64,000 nt of DNA from contig DASVEE010000075.1 of assembly GCA_036380735.1 (NCBI GenBank), positions 1-64,000 of the forward strand. The letters are read 5' to 3'. The first letter of the stretch is position 1. Every line of letters begins with the position of its first letter. Both the position numbers and the translations under genes were made by a program. The notes beneath the pieces were generated by a model. It was not told the DNA's origin and searched no databases. It saw only the letters and a list, made by a program, of their open reading frames with translations. This document shows, one piece after another, positions 25,625 through 34,120 of the stretch. The stretch comes from DASVEE01 sp036380735 (GTDB taxonomy: Bacteria; Acidobacteriota; Thermoanaerobaculia; Gp7-AA8).

Positions 25625-27934
25625 ATGCGCCGCGCCGCCCGTGAGCTCGCCATCATCGCCGTGTACCTCGTGCTGGCCGTCCTGATGACGTGGCCGCTCG
25701 CGCCGAATCTCTCCACCGCCGTCTCCGACCTCGGCGATCCGCTGCTCAATGCCTGGATCCTCGACTGGGTCTGCTACGCGCTGACGCATCAGCCGCTCGA
25801 CCTCTACGACGCGCCGATGTTCTACCCCGGGAAACTGCCGCTGGCGTACAGCGAGAACCTCGTGGCGATCGGCGTCCTCGTGCTGCCGTTCTGGCTGGCC
25901 GGGGCGACGCCGGTGGCGCTGCACGGGATCGCGACACTGCTCGGCTTCGCGCTCTCCGGCTACGGGGCATTCGTGCTGGCGCGAGTGGTCACGCGCAGCT
26001 TCATTCCGTCCTTCGCGGCGGGGCTGTTCTTCGCGTTCGTCGGTTTCAAGTTCGACCACCTGCCGCACGTGCAGATCGTCTTCAGCGCCTGGGTACCGCT
26101 GCTGCTGGCGGCGCTGCTGATTTACTGGCGCAAGCCGTCGCTGCGCCACGCGGTCTTCTTCGGCGCCATGTGGGTGCTGAACGGCCTGACGAACGTCTAC
26201 TTTTTGCTGTTCCTGGCGGCGACGGCGATCGTGACGTTCGCCTTCTTCGCCCTCATCGGCGACCGCCGCCCGCTCCGCTTCTGGCTCGGCCTCGGCGCCA
26301 CGCTGGTCGCGGCGATGCTCGTGCTGCTGCCGTTCCTCCTTCCGTACCGGATCGTGGGGAAGGAGTACAAGATGAAACGCTGGCCCGGCGAGGTCGCACC
26401 CGGCTCCGCGGTGTGGAACGACTGGCTGGTTGCGTCGTACGCCAACCGTCTGTATGGGCCGGTGGCTGATGACGCGAAGCGCAACCCGGAAAGACAGCTG
26501 TTTCCCGGGATGGCCATCGTGATCTTGACGCTGGCGGCCTTCGTCAAGCGAAAGCACGATGGGACCCATGGGACGAATGGGACCGATGGGACCCGTGCAG
26601 GGCCGGTGCGGTTTCCTCGGGCGCTGGAGGTGCTGATCGTCCTGGCGCTGGTCCTCGCCTGGCTGGGCGCGGCCACGGACCGCTTCGAATGGACCATCGG
26701 CAGCCAGCGCATCATGAGCATGAACAGCTCCGACGTGCCGATGGTCGTGGCCATCGTGGCGGCGGCGATCCGTTTCCGCGAGACGCTGCGCAACCTCGCG
26801 CGGCGCTCGCGCTTCACGCTCGAAGAGCAGGCCGCGGCGCTCTGGATCGTCGTCGGCGTCCTCGGCTCCCTCGGGCTCAACGCGTTCTTCTACACGTTCT
26901 TCTACATGCGCTTCGGTCCCTTCGCCGCGATGCGCGTGCCGGCGCGATGGGCCATCGTCGCCTACGCCGGTCTCGCCGTCTGGGGCGCGCTCGGGATGCG
27001 CGAGCTGCTGCAGCGCACGCAGCGCCGCACGCTCGTGGCGATGCTGCTGACGCTCGTCATCGCGGTCGACGTGCTGCCGCGCCCGATCCGGTGGGAGCAG
27101 GCGATCGTCGAGCCGGCGCCGGTGTATCGCTGGCTGAACAAGACACGCGTCGGCCCGGTGTTGGAGCTTCCCGTGCGCGCCGAAGCGATCGAGTACCAGT
27201 ACCTCCTCGGCTCCACCGCCCATCACGTGCCGATCGTCAACGGCAGCTCCGGCTTCGAGCCGCCGACGCACTCCCTCGTCCGCACGGCCGAACACGAGCG
27301 CCGCTACGACGAGGTGCTGCGCCTCGTCGAGGAGAGCGGCACGCGGCTGATCGTGGTGCACGCCGACTGGCTCGGCGAGGGACGCGGCCCGGTCGTCGAA
27401 TGGCTGCGCGCCAACGTCGCCAGCGGACGGCTGGCCTTCCTCCGCCGCTTCGACCACGACTACTCGGGCGACTACGTCTTCGCCATCACCCGCAACCTGC
27501 CGCGCTGGCAGCCGCTGCGCGCCGAGGAAGTGCCGGACGGCTCCGGCCACCTGCCGGCGCAGAATCTCGAGCGATTCTTCGAAGGGAAGACGACCTACAG
27601 CCACGAGATCCTGGCGCGCGTCGAGGAGCCGCGTCGCGACGACGTCATCACCGGTCCGCTCCGCGTCAAAGGATGGGCGCTGTCGCCGCACGGCATCCGC
27701 CGCGTGACGGTCCGCGTGTACGCCGGACGCCACAAGGTGGACGCGCCGCTGCAGGAGCGGGGCGACGTCAAGCAGCTCTACACCTGGTACTACTTCACCG
27801 AGAAGCCCGGGTTCGAGGTGGTACTGCCGGCGCGCCCGCGCTGGATGCCGGAACGCACCGACGTGCAGGTGGAAATCGAAGATCGCGCGGGGCGCGTGAT
27901 GCGGACGCGCGATGTGTTGATCGAGTGGAAGTGA
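25625..27934 (+). CDS. Polytopic membrane protein, GT-C glycosyltransferase-like
   Basis: 769 aa from ATG 25625; the open frame extends upstream through the minisatellite, but recognisable protein starts here with a membrane helix (ELAIIAVYLVLAVLMTW). About ten membrane segments occupy residues 5-480, then a soluble part of about 270 residues. The early loop DLGDPLLNAWILDWV resembles the acidic first loop of GT-C enzymes that use lipid-linked sugars, but the family is not firmly identified. An in-frame 9-bp repeat tract encodes HDGTHGTNGTDGT near residues 312-324, in a loop after a membrane helix. The product is probably in the inner membrane. Confidence 0.75.
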   Translation: MRRAARELAIIAVYLVLAVLMTWPLAPNLSTAVSDLGDPLLNAWILDWVCYALTHQPLDLYDAPMFYPGKLPLAYSENLVAIGVLVLPFWLAGATPVALHGIATLLGFALSGYGAFVLARVVTRSFIPSFAAGLFFAFVGFKFDHLPHVQIVFSAWVPLLLAALLIYWRKPSLRHAVFFGAMWVLNGLTNVYFLLFLAATAIVTFAFFALIGDRRPLRFWLGLGATLVAAMLVLLPFLLPYRIVGKEYKMKRWPGEVAPGSAVWNDWLVASYANRLYGPVADDAKRNPERQLFPGMAIVILTLAAFVKRKHDGTHGTNGTDGTRAGPVRFPRALEVLIVLALVLAWLGAATDRFEWTIGSQRIMSMNSSDVPMVVAIVAAAIRFRETLRNLARRSRFTLEEQAAALWIVVGVLGSLGLNAFFYTFFYMRFGPFAAMRVPARWAIVAYAGLAVWGALGMRELLQRTQRRTLVAMLLTLVIAVDVLPRPIRWEQAIVEPAPVYRWLNKTRVGPVLELPVRAEAIEYQYLLGSTAHHVPIVNGSSGFEPPTHSLVRTAEHERRYDEVLRLVEESGTRLIVVHADWLGEGRGPVVEWLRANVASGRLAFLRRFDHDYSGDYVFAITRNLPRWQPLRAEEVPDGSGHLPAQNLERFFEGKTTYSHEILARVEEPRRDDVITGPLRVKGWALSPHGIRRVTVRVYAGRHKVDAPLQERGDVKQLYTWYYFTEKPGFEVVLPARPRWMPERTDVQVEIEDRAGRVMRTRDVLIEWK
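26556..26594 (+). repeat. 9-bp repeat array inside a coding sequence
   Basis: CACGATGGGACCCATGGGA and two further units lie in frame in the membrane-protein gene. This is the only 9-bp array of the window inside a conserved coding region. It adds about 13 Gly/Thr/Asp-rich residues between hydrophobic segments. Confidence 0.8.
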
Positions 27935-28092
27935 CGGGGAACGATAGGACGAATAGGACAGATAGGACGGATAGGACGAATAGGTAGACCGCCGCCCAAC
28001 CACGACCGCCATTCCCAGAAATGCACGGCGGCCGACCTATTCGTCCTATAGGTCCTATAAGTCCTATAGGTCCCATTCGTCCTATCGTTCTA
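27935..28092. repeat. Convergent pair of 9-bp repeat arrays
   Basis: Forward arm 27938-27984 (GGGGAACGATAGGACG and following) starts three bases after the membrane-protein stop. The spacer contains GGTAGACCGCCGCCCAACC. Reverse arm 28036-28092 ends at the stop of the minus-strand lipoprotein gene. The arms are complementary, so the whole could fold as a hairpin in either transcript. Confidence 0.88.
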
Positions 28093-28632
28093 CCTGGCCG
28101 CGCTGACTTCCACGAACCGCAATTCGCCCAGCAGCGCCTCCAGGTGTTCGCGGCTGACGCCGGACCACACGTTGTACAGGCAGTCCTGACCGGCGATGCG
28201 CAGGTAGGCCAGTTGCTTCGGACCGGTGCCGCCTTCGGGGCCGTAGCCGGCGCTGCTGCCGTCCTCCCAGGTGATCTTGTGCGGCCATTCGTCGTACGCC
28301 GGGTCGGAGGCGCGGGAGCCCGTGCCGGCGATGCCGAACGCGCTGCGCTGGTCGGGCGTGTCGTACGCCACCGCCCAGCCGCCCGCGAAGTAGGCGCTGC
28401 GCGGCGTCGCTTCAGGCACGCCCAACGACGCAGGCGCGATCAAAGCGCACGTTGTGCGGTTCTGCGCGTTGCGCCATTCCGTGCGGTACACCGCAGGGAC
28501 CTGCGCCGCGGCGAGCTTCGCGCCAGCCCATGGTGCCGGACGTGGCGCCGGAGGCGCGGTGGGTGACGGTGTCGTGGCCGTCGTACAGCCGAGGGCCACG
28601 GCCAGGAGCAGGAGGATCGTGAGCCGTTTCAT
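28090..28632 (-). CDS. Putative lipoprotein of unknown function
   Basis: 180 aa from ATG 28632, overlapping the stop of the upstream peptidase gene by 4 bases, so probably co-translated with it. The N-terminus (MKRLTILLLLAVALGC) looks like a lipoprotein signal with Cys16, followed by a Pro/Thr/Ala-rich linker. The remainder has two separated Cys (NRTTCALIAP, GQDCLYNVW) that may form a disulfide, and a final amphipathic segment. I do not recognise a family. The coupling to an S9-like hydrolase suggests a shared envelope task. Confidence 0.75.
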   Translation of the reverse strand: MKRLTILLLLAVALGCTTATTPSPTAPPAPRPAPWAGAKLAAAQVPAVYRTEWRNAQNRTTCALIAPASLGVPEATPRSAYFAGGWAVAYDTPDQRSAFGIAGTGSRASDPAYDEWPHKITWEDGSSAGYGPEGGTGPKQLAYLRIAGQDCLYNVWSGVSREHLEALLGELRFVEVSAAR

Positions 28633-29624
28633 TTCAGGTGCCTCGCGAGGAACGCGCGCATCTCCTCACGCGATTCGCGCGCCAGCCGCGTGTCGATGCG
28701 GTTGAAGCGATGCCCGCCGGGAGCGTTCTCGTAGATCTTGTACTCGAACTTCTTGTCCGCCGCTTTCAGCGCGGCGATGAGATGCTCGACCTCGAGCACG
28801 TTCACGTCTTCGTCGTTCGTGGTGGTGTGGATGAGGAGCGGCGTCGCGAGCTTCTCCACGTGATACACCGGCGACCGTCTCCGGTACTCCATCACGTTGT
28901 CCTCGGCCTGCTTGCCGATGAACTCCTCGAACAGCTCGCGGTAGCCGGCGCTCTTGTAGCCCATGCGTTGCACCAGATCGCTGACCGGCACGCCGGCGTA
29001 CGCGACGTGGTAGTCGTTCGGCCAGCGGAAGATGTTGAGCAACGTCTGATAGCCGCCGTGACTCCAGCCGATGATCCCGATCCGCTTCGGATCGACGCTG
29101 GCCAGGTTCTCGACCGCCCAGTTGCGCGTGTCGTGGACGTCGTCGACCTCCGCGCCGCCGTAATCGATCTGGCTGTACAGATCGCCACCATGCCCGATCG
29201 AGCCGCGGTACTCCGGTGAGACGATGACGTAGCCGTCCTCGAGCAGCTCGCGGAAGATGTGCGCGTAATTCGACGTGAGCCGTCCATGCACGCCGCCATG
29301 CACGAACACCAGCATCGGTGCCCGTCCCTTCAGGTTCTTCGGCGCGAAGACGTACACCGGAAAGATGAGCGGATTCCCCGCATTCTGCCCGGTCGCATTC
29401 GACTCCCGCCGCGGCTTGCTGCTGGCAATCTCATACTTCTGAATGTCCGCGACGTCGCCCAGCTTGAAGTACCACATCGCGTCATCGATGCTGCGCTGCG
29501 TATCTTCAAAATCGCGGTCGAGCCCGCGCTGGAGACTATCGAGCTGCTTGGTTGTGTCCTGCGCCAGCAACACGCCTGAAACGAGTGCAAAGAGGAGCGT
29601 GAGAACCACGAAACGCATTCGCAT
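28629..29624 (-). CDS. S9-like alpha/beta hydrolase (prolyl-oligopeptidase type), exported
   Basis: 331 aa from ATG 29624 (ATG 29618 also in frame). A signal peptide ends near VSGVLLAQ. The hydrolase fold has HGGVHG (oxyanion-hole type HGG), the nucleophile Ser in GWSHGG, an acidic residue in TTTNDEDVNVLE and His in PGGHRF. It lacks the N-terminal beta-propeller of full S9 peptidases, so it is a compact catalytic domain with a short N-terminal helix; it could be a peptidase or an esterase. First gene of a two-gene unit with the lipoprotein downstream. Confidence 0.85.
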   Translation of the reverse strand: MRMRFVVLTLLFALVSGVLLAQDTTKQLDSLQRGLDRDFEDTQRSIDDAMWYFKLGDVADIQKYEIASSKPRRESNATGQNAGNPLIFPVYVFAPKNLKGRAPMLVFVHGGVHGRLTSNYAHIFRELLEDGYVIVSPEYRGSIGHGGDLYSQIDYGGAEVDDVHDTRNWAVENLASVDPKRIGIIGWSHGGYQTLLNIFRWPNDYHVAYAGVPVSDLVQRMGYKSAGYRELFEEFIGKQAEDNVMEYRRRSPVYHVEKLATPLLIHTTTNDEDVNVLEVEHLIAALKAADKKFEYKIYENAPGGHRFNRIDTRLARESREEMRAFLARHLK

Positions 29625-29680
29625 ACGGCGGAGGATATTAACCGCTAGCCGACGAGTATGGTGGGGCGTATCCTGACATC

Positions 29681-29956
29681 ATGAATGGCCCGGCAGATAC
29701 AACGACGACTATCGATGGCGCCGGACGCTTGGTTGTGCCGAAAGAGGTGCGCGATCTCGCCGGCCTCGAACCGGGAGTACCACTGCTGATCCGCTACCGC
29801 GACGGCCGCATCGAGATCGAGCCCAAGCCTCGTGCGGTGCGCTTCGAGCGCAGAGGCCGCGTCCAGGTCGCCGTGGCCGTCGATCCCGGTGAGCCGCTTA
29901 CCGAGGATGTAGTCGGTGACACTCTCCGTCAGCTACGGGAGCGCGATCCAGAGTGA
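29681..29956 (+). CDS. AbrB/MazE-type antitoxin-like protein
   Basis: 91 aa from ATG 29681. Residues 10-50 form the swapped-hairpin AbrB fold (TTIDGAGRLVVPKEVRDLAG, then VPLLIRYRDGRIEIEP) that binds the operator DNA; the C-terminal 40 residues would wrap the toxin. It overlaps the PIN-domain frame by 4 bases (GTGA), the usual VapBC-type layout. Antitoxins of this type repress their own operon. The partner is frameshifted, so this copy may be a relic or a free regulator. Confidence 0.85.
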   Translation: MNGPADTTTTIDGAGRLVVPKEVRDLAGLEPGVPLLIRYRDGRIEIEPKPRAVRFERRGRVQVAVAVDPGEPLTEDVVGDTLRQLRERDPE

Positions 29957-30383
29957 GTCTCATCGCTTTTGATACGAGTGTCATCGTCCCCGCCCTGGTA
30001 GCCTGGCATTCCCGACACGAGCTTGCAGCGCGCACGATCGATGACGCCCTGCGCCGCAACGCCGTGGTGTTGCCGGTCCCGAGCCTCGTGGAAGCCTATT
30101 CGGTCCTCAGCGGATGCCGGCGCCGCACCGTCTCAGCGGCGCCGACGCGCATTTTCTGCTGGCCGAAACATTTCGGGACGTGGCGGTGGAAGGTTTCCGC
30201 GGCGAACACGTATGGGCGTTCCTGCAGAATGCCGCTGTTGCCAACGTGGTCGGCGGCGCGGTCTACGATGCCGTGATACTGCAGGCGGCGCGTGACGCCG
30301 GAGCCACGATGCTGATGACCTTCAACGCGCGCGACTTCGAACGCTTCGGAGTGGCCGGAATCGACATTATCGTTCCTGCCTAA
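29953..30383 (+). pseudogene. PIN-domain (VapC-like) toxin, frameshifted
   Basis: The first frame (GTG 29953) encodes the N-terminal half with FDTSVIVPAL (first acidic residue) and VEAYSVLSG (second). The protein then continues in another frame from about 30114 as MPAPHRLSGADA through VYDAVILQA to TFNARDFERF, which carries the remaining acidic residues, and ends at 30383. Joining the two at GCGG/ATGCC (30109-30116) needs one extra base, giving a complete PIN ribonuclease of about 143 residues. So a single-base deletion, or a sequencing error, breaks it. No slippery heptamer is visible at the junction. Confidence 0.8.
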
Positions 30384-30391
30384 CGCCACGG

Positions 30392-30436
30392 GGTCCTATC
30401 CGTCCTATAGGTCCTATTCGTCCCATCCGTCCTATC
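30392..30436 (-). repeat. 9-bp repeat array downstream of pfk
   Basis: On the minus strand it starts directly at the pfk TGA as TGATAGGACGGATGGGACG and runs for about four units toward the convergent toxin relic. There is no opposing arm. Confidence 0.85.
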
Positions 30437-31598
30437 AATGCAGGAACATCGGCATGCCCATTACCTGGGCGATCTTGGGCCGGTAGTTCTCTGAATCGTA
30501 GAAGCGTTCGACGTCGACGCGTTTGCGGGCGTGGCCGCTCATTTCGAGGGGGACGGCGTTGTAGCGGCCGTCCACCACCGCCACCATGCGTCCCGCTTCG
30601 CCGCGGCGGAGGAGGTCCGCCGCCATGCTGCCGAAGTTGTTCGCCACGAGCTGGTCGAGCGAATCGGGGGCGCCGGAGCGCATCAGGTACGCCAGGCGCT
30701 GGTAGATGACTTTGTCGCGGTTGCGCTGCTCGAGGTAGTCCGACAGCACGCCGCCGATGCCGCCGAGGCGGCGGTTGCCGAAGGCGTCGGCCTCGCCGGT
30801 CTCGATCGTCGTGCCGCCAACGGTCTGCGCTCCCTCGGAGATCGCGACCACCGCGTAGTTCGACGGGTTCTCGCCGCGGTCGCGCTGCAGCATCTGGTAG
30901 AGCTTCTCCGGCTCGAACGGCACCTCGGCCAGCAGCGCCCGGTCGACACCGGCAAGATACGACGCCAGCAGGCACGTCTCGCCGGAGTAGCGCCCGAACA
31001 GCTCCACGACGAGGAAGCGCTCGTGCGAGCCGGCGGAAGTCCGCAGGTCGTTGATGAACGTGACGGAGCGCGTCACGGCGGTGGAGAAGCCGAGACAGTA
31101 GTCGGTGCCCCAGACGTCGTTGTCCATCGTCTTGGGGATGCCGATCATCGGCACTCCCTCGGCCTGCAGCCGCCGGGCGAACGTCAGCGTGCCGTCGCCG
31201 CCGAGGGCCACCAGCGCGTCGAGGCCGAGATACTCGAGCGTCCGCAGCGTCGCCTTCGTCAGGTCGTAGCGGCCACGCTCGTCCGCCGGCCCTTTGTCGG
31301 CGTCGAGGTGCGCCGGGATGTGCTCCGAGCGGAGGATCGACGGATTGATGCGCGAGGTGTGCAGGACCGTGCCGCCGCTGCGGTCGATGGCGCGCGTGTT
31401 CGTACGGTTGAGCGACGTCACCCACGAGGAGTTGTCGGCGCCTTTCTCCGGGATGATGTTGAGGAGGGCGGCCCAGCCGCGGCGCAGCCCGAGGATCTCG
31501 TGCCCTTCGTCGAGCAGGCGCCACACGAAGGCTTTGATCGCCGCGTTCAATCCGGGGACGTCGCCGCCCCCGGTGAGGATTCCGACTCTTCTTTTCAT
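30435..31598 (-). CDS. pfkA: 6-phosphofructokinase, group III (mixed ATP/PPi-type motifs)
   Basis: 387 aa from ATG 31598, overlapping the tdh stop by 4 bases (ATGA). It phosphorylates fructose 6-phosphate in glycolysis. The N-terminal phosphate-donor loop is GILTGGGDVPGLNA. GGDGT (133-137) carries the Gly typical of ATP users, where PPi enzymes have Asp; IPKTMDND carries the Lys (156) typical of PPi enzymes, where ATP enzymes have Gly. That Gly/Lys pair is known from group III (actinobacterial-type) enzymes, which mostly use ATP, so donor preference needs testing. Catalytic Asp is in TMDND. It follows L-threonine dehydrogenase, an odd partner. Confidence 0.9.
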   Translation of the reverse strand: MKRRVGILTGGGDVPGLNAAIKAFVWRLLDEGHEILGLRRGWAALLNIIPEKGADNSSWVTSLNRTNTRAIDRSGGTVLHTSRINPSILRSEHIPAHLDADKGPADERGRYDLTKATLRTLEYLGLDALVALGGDGTLTFARRLQAEGVPMIGIPKTMDNDVWGTDYCLGFSTAVTRSVTFINDLRTSAGSHERFLVVELFGRYSGETCLLASYLAGVDRALLAEVPFEPEKLYQMLQRDRGENPSNYAVVAISEGAQTVGGTTIETGEADAFGNRRLGGIGGVLSDYLEQRNRDKVIYQRLAYLMRSGAPDSLDQLVANNFGSMAADLLRRGEAGRMVAVVDGRYNAVPLEMSGHARKRVDVERFYDSENYRPKIAQVMGMPMFLH

Positions 31599-32722
31599 CG
31601 CCGCTCGTTCGCTGCCCGAAGCCGCTCGTTGGCCTTGTCCCGCCCCTCGGGGAAGAAGACCACTTTCAGCGCCTCCTGGCGATCGAACCGCGCCATGCCT
31701 TCGTGAAAATCCTGTAGAGAATCGAACTGCGCCTGGACCACCCACTCGACGTCCAGCCCCGATTGCAGCAGCGACAACATGCGCTGCCACGTCGAATACA
31801 TCCGCCGGCCGATGATCCCCTGCAGCGTGACGCCCTTGAAAATGACGTTGCGCGTGTAGTCCTCGATGGTGACGGAGTGGCCCGCCGGGAGTCCGAGGAG
31901 CGAGAGATAGCCGCCCATGCGGACGATGTCGAGCGCGAAGTTGATCGCGGCGGAGGAGCCGGACATCTCGCAGACCATGTCGACGCCGACGCCGTCCGTG
32001 ATCGCGTCGATGGCTTTCTTCACCTCGGCCGCCGGCGTCGTGCGGACGTTGAAGGCGTGGAGGTTCCCGAAGTTGCGCGACGCGGCCCAGCGCCGCGCCG
32101 ACTCCAGCGCGCGATCGCTGACGTCGGTGACGATGACGGTGGCGGCGCCGCTGTGCTCCGCGATCGCCGCGGCCATGGCGCCGATGGGGCCGAAGCCGGT
32201 GATGGCGACCGACTTGCCGGCGAGGTCCTGCACCTGCGTCGTGTGCACGGCGTTGCCGAGGGCGTCGAGGAAGGCGCCGACGTGCAGCGGGACGTAGGGG
32301 CCGAGCTTGATCACGTTCGACGCCGGCACCGTCACGAAGTCGGCGTACGCGCCGTCCTCGTGCAGCCCGTAGATCTTCGTCTTGTTGCAGATGTGGCCGT
32401 TGCCGCTGCGGCACTGCGGACACTCGTTGCAGATGACATGCATCTCCGCGCTGACGTAGTCGCCGACGTGGAGGTTCTCGCGATGGGCGCGGTCGCCGAT
32501 CGCTTCGACGAATCCGCAGAACTCGTGGCCGTAGATGCGCGGCGGCTTCACCGAGTCCTGGATCGACGGATCCCACTTGTAGATGTGCTTGTCGGTGCCG
32601 CAGATGGCGGCGGCGCCGACACGGATGAGGATCTCGTCCGGCCGGGGCGTGGGCGTCGGACAATCGCGGACTTCGGTGCCTTCCGGCCCGCCGACTGGAG
32701 CTGTTTTTACGACGGCTTTCAT
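31595..32722 (-). CDS. tdh: L-threonine 3-dehydrogenase
   Basis: 375 aa from ATG 32722. A zinc-dependent medium-chain dehydrogenase that oxidises L-threonine to 2-amino-3-ketobutyrate with NAD+. Catalytic zinc residues lie in AICGTDKHIYKWD and YGHEFCG; the structural zinc lobe is CNECPQCRSGNGHIC with four Cys; the NAD-binding motif is GFGPIGAMAA. The wording around the catalytic zinc is characteristic of Tdh rather than of sorbitol or alcohol dehydrogenases. No kbl (ketobutyrate CoA ligase) gene is adjacent. It is translationally coupled to pfk downstream. Confidence 0.9.
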   Translation of the reverse strand: MKAVVKTAPVGGPEGTEVRDCPTPTPRPDEILIRVGAAAICGTDKHIYKWDPSIQDSVKPPRIYGHEFCGFVEAIGDRAHRENLHVGDYVSAEMHVICNECPQCRSGNGHICNKTKIYGLHEDGAYADFVTVPASNVIKLGPYVPLHVGAFLDALGNAVHTTQVQDLAGKSVAITGFGPIGAMAAAIAEHSGAATVIVTDVSDRALESARRWAASRNFGNLHAFNVRTTPAAEVKKAIDAITDGVGVDMVCEMSGSSAAINFALDIVRMGGYLSLLGLPAGHSVTIEDYTRNVIFKGVTLQGIIGRRMYSTWQRMLSLLQSGLDVEWVVQAQFDSLQDFHEGMARFDRQEALKVVFFPEGRDKANERLRAANERR

Positions 32723-32739
32723 AGCGGCGCGAGAGCCTA

Positions 32740-33570
32740 TCACGGCAGTTCCGTGAGGAATTGCGAAAGGATCCAGACGAGGGCGTCGGGATCGCGGACA
32801 TAGAGATCCTTGTGGAGACCTCCGGCGACGGTGTGGATGCGTTTCGGTGTCGGACAGACCTCGTGCAGAGCGTGCGCCATCCAGCACGGCGCGACCTCGT
32901 CCTCGGTGCCGTGCAGCACGAGGAGCGGCACGTCGAGCGTCTTCACGACCTCCAGCGTGTTGAACAGACGCGGTGCGAAGACGTGCAGCGGCAGGCGCCG
33001 GTAGAGGTTGCGCGTGAGCTGCGTCATGGTGGTGAACGTCGACTGCAGGATCAGCGCGTCGAAGCGGTGCGTGCGGATCGTCTGCGCGGCGACGGCACCG
33101 CCGAGGGAGAAGCCATAGAGGATCGAGGGAAGGTGCTTCGGCCGGATGTCGTCGTGAAAGCGGGCGGCGGTGAGGGCGTCGCCGAGGACGCCGCGCACGC
33201 TCGGACGGCCGGTGCTCTTGCCGTAGCCGCGATAGTCGAAAAAGAGGACGCTCATTCGTGCGGCGAGCAGGTGAGGAATGATGTCGGCGCTGATCGTGAG
33301 GTTGCCGGTGTTCCCGTGGCAGAAGAGCGCGGACGCGAGCGGGTGCTGCGCCCGGCAGTACCAGCCGTGGAGGCGCTCGCCGTCCTCGGTGTCGATCCAG
33401 ACCTCTTCCACGGCGTCGCGCGGTATCCCGTAGTCGGCGGGGTCCCACGATTTGACAGGGTCGGGTGAGGGGAGGAAGAGCTGGCGGCGCGTGTAGATAC
33501 GCCGGCCGGCGTCCGCGGCCACGAACGCGAGCGCTGCCAACAGCCAGGGCCAGTGTTTCCGTCGCCGCAT
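32740..33570 (-). CDS. Alpha/beta hydrolase, membrane-anchored (YqkD/ABHD13-like)
   Basis: 276 aa from ATG 33570. An N-terminal hydrophobic segment (WPWLLAALAFVAADAG) probably serves as anchor. The hydrolase domain has FCHGNTGN, DYRGYGKSTG, the nucleophile Ser in GFSLGG, Asp in LHGTEDEV and His in GLHKDL. Proteins of this layout are of unknown substrate; the name is by overall similarity. It lies 17 bases before the tdh start on the same strand, so tdh and pfk may be co-transcribed with it. It diverges from a thioesterase gene with only about 47 bases between starts. Confidence 0.82.
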   Translation of the reverse strand: MRRRKHWPWLLAALAFVAADAGRRIYTRRQLFLPSPDPVKSWDPADYGIPRDAVEEVWIDTEDGERLHGWYCRAQHPLASALFCHGNTGNLTISADIIPHLLAARMSVLFFDYRGYGKSTGRPSVRGVLGDALTAARFHDDIRPKHLPSILYGFSLGGAVAAQTIRTHRFDALILQSTFTTMTQLTRNLYRRLPLHVFAPRLFNTLEVVKTLDVPLLVLHGTEDEVAPCWMAHALHEVCPTPKRIHTVAGGLHKDLYVRDPDALVWILSQFLTELP

Positions 33571-33617
33571 CGAGCGTATGGCTGAGCAAGAGTGTTGCCG
33601 TGCTAGATTCCGAAACC

Positions 33618-34040
33618 GTGACGAAAACGGTCGAATCGCGGCTCCGCGTGCGCTACAAGGAAACGGACCAGATGGCGATCGCCCATCACTCCAACCACAT
33701 CGTCTGGTTCGAGATCGGGCGGACGGACCTCTGCCGCGAGACCGGCATCCCGTACGCCGAGATCGAAGCGCGCGGCTACATCCTGGTGGTGGTGGAAGTG
33801 CACTGCCGCTACCGCGAAGCCTTCCGCTACGACGACGAGGTCGTGATCCGCACCCGCGTCGCAGAACTGGGCAGCCGGTCGATCACGTTTGCGTACGAGC
33901 TGTTCGACCCCACCGGCACGACCATGCGCGCCGACGGCTACACCAAACACTTCTGGCTGGACCGCGAAACGCGGCGGCCGGTGCGCGTGGATGAAGAGGT
34001 GCTGGCCGCGTTTCAGCGCTGGGCGCCGGGGGAACAATAA
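33618..34040 (+). CDS. Acyl-CoA thioesterase, 4HBT/YbgC type
   Basis: 140 aa from GTG 33618 (GTG 33600 in frame is possible; neither has a strong ribosome site). A hot-dog fold with RVRYKETDQMAIAHHSNHIVWFEIGR: the usual YbgC motif is (E/Y)TDxxGxVYHxNY, and here Asp in ETDQ and the His residues are kept. Such enzymes hydrolyse acyl-CoA or acyl-ACP esters; in Proteobacteria ybgC is linked to tol-pal, which is not seen here. Confidence 0.85.
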   Translation: MTKTVESRLRVRYKETDQMAIAHHSNHIVWFEIGRTDLCRETGIPYAEIEARGYILVVVEVHCRYREAFRYDDEVVIRTRVAELGSRSITFAYELFDPTGTTMRADGYTKHFWLDRETRRPVRVDEEVLAAFQRWAPGEQ

Positions 34041-34044
34041 GACT

Positions 34045-34118
34045 TCGTGGTTGGGCGGGGGCCTACCTGTGAAGTCCTCTCTGTCCTATTCGTCCTATAG
34101 GTCCTATCGTTCCCTGGG
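34045..34118 (-). repeat. 9-bp repeat array between convergent genes
   Basis: On the minus strand it starts CAGGGAACGATAGGACC just after the stop of the YHS-like lipoprotein gene and continues for about four units to 34079. The plus-strand side, 34045-34070, holds only a GTGGTTGGGCGGGGGCCTACC motif related to the spacers at 17586 and 27985. Confidence 0.8.
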
Positions 34119-34120
34119 AC

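Noticed and set aside
24227..28012. Very long minus-strand open frame (over 1200 codons) across the minisatellite and membrane-protein gene
   Set aside because: It arises from high G+C and from 21-bp units that lack stops in all frames; its sequence is an Arg/His/Asp-rich shadow with no recognisable domain.
29953..30383. Programmed ribosomal frameshift in the PIN toxin
   Set aside because: No slippery heptamer or following stem is seen at the junction; deletion or sequencing error is simpler.
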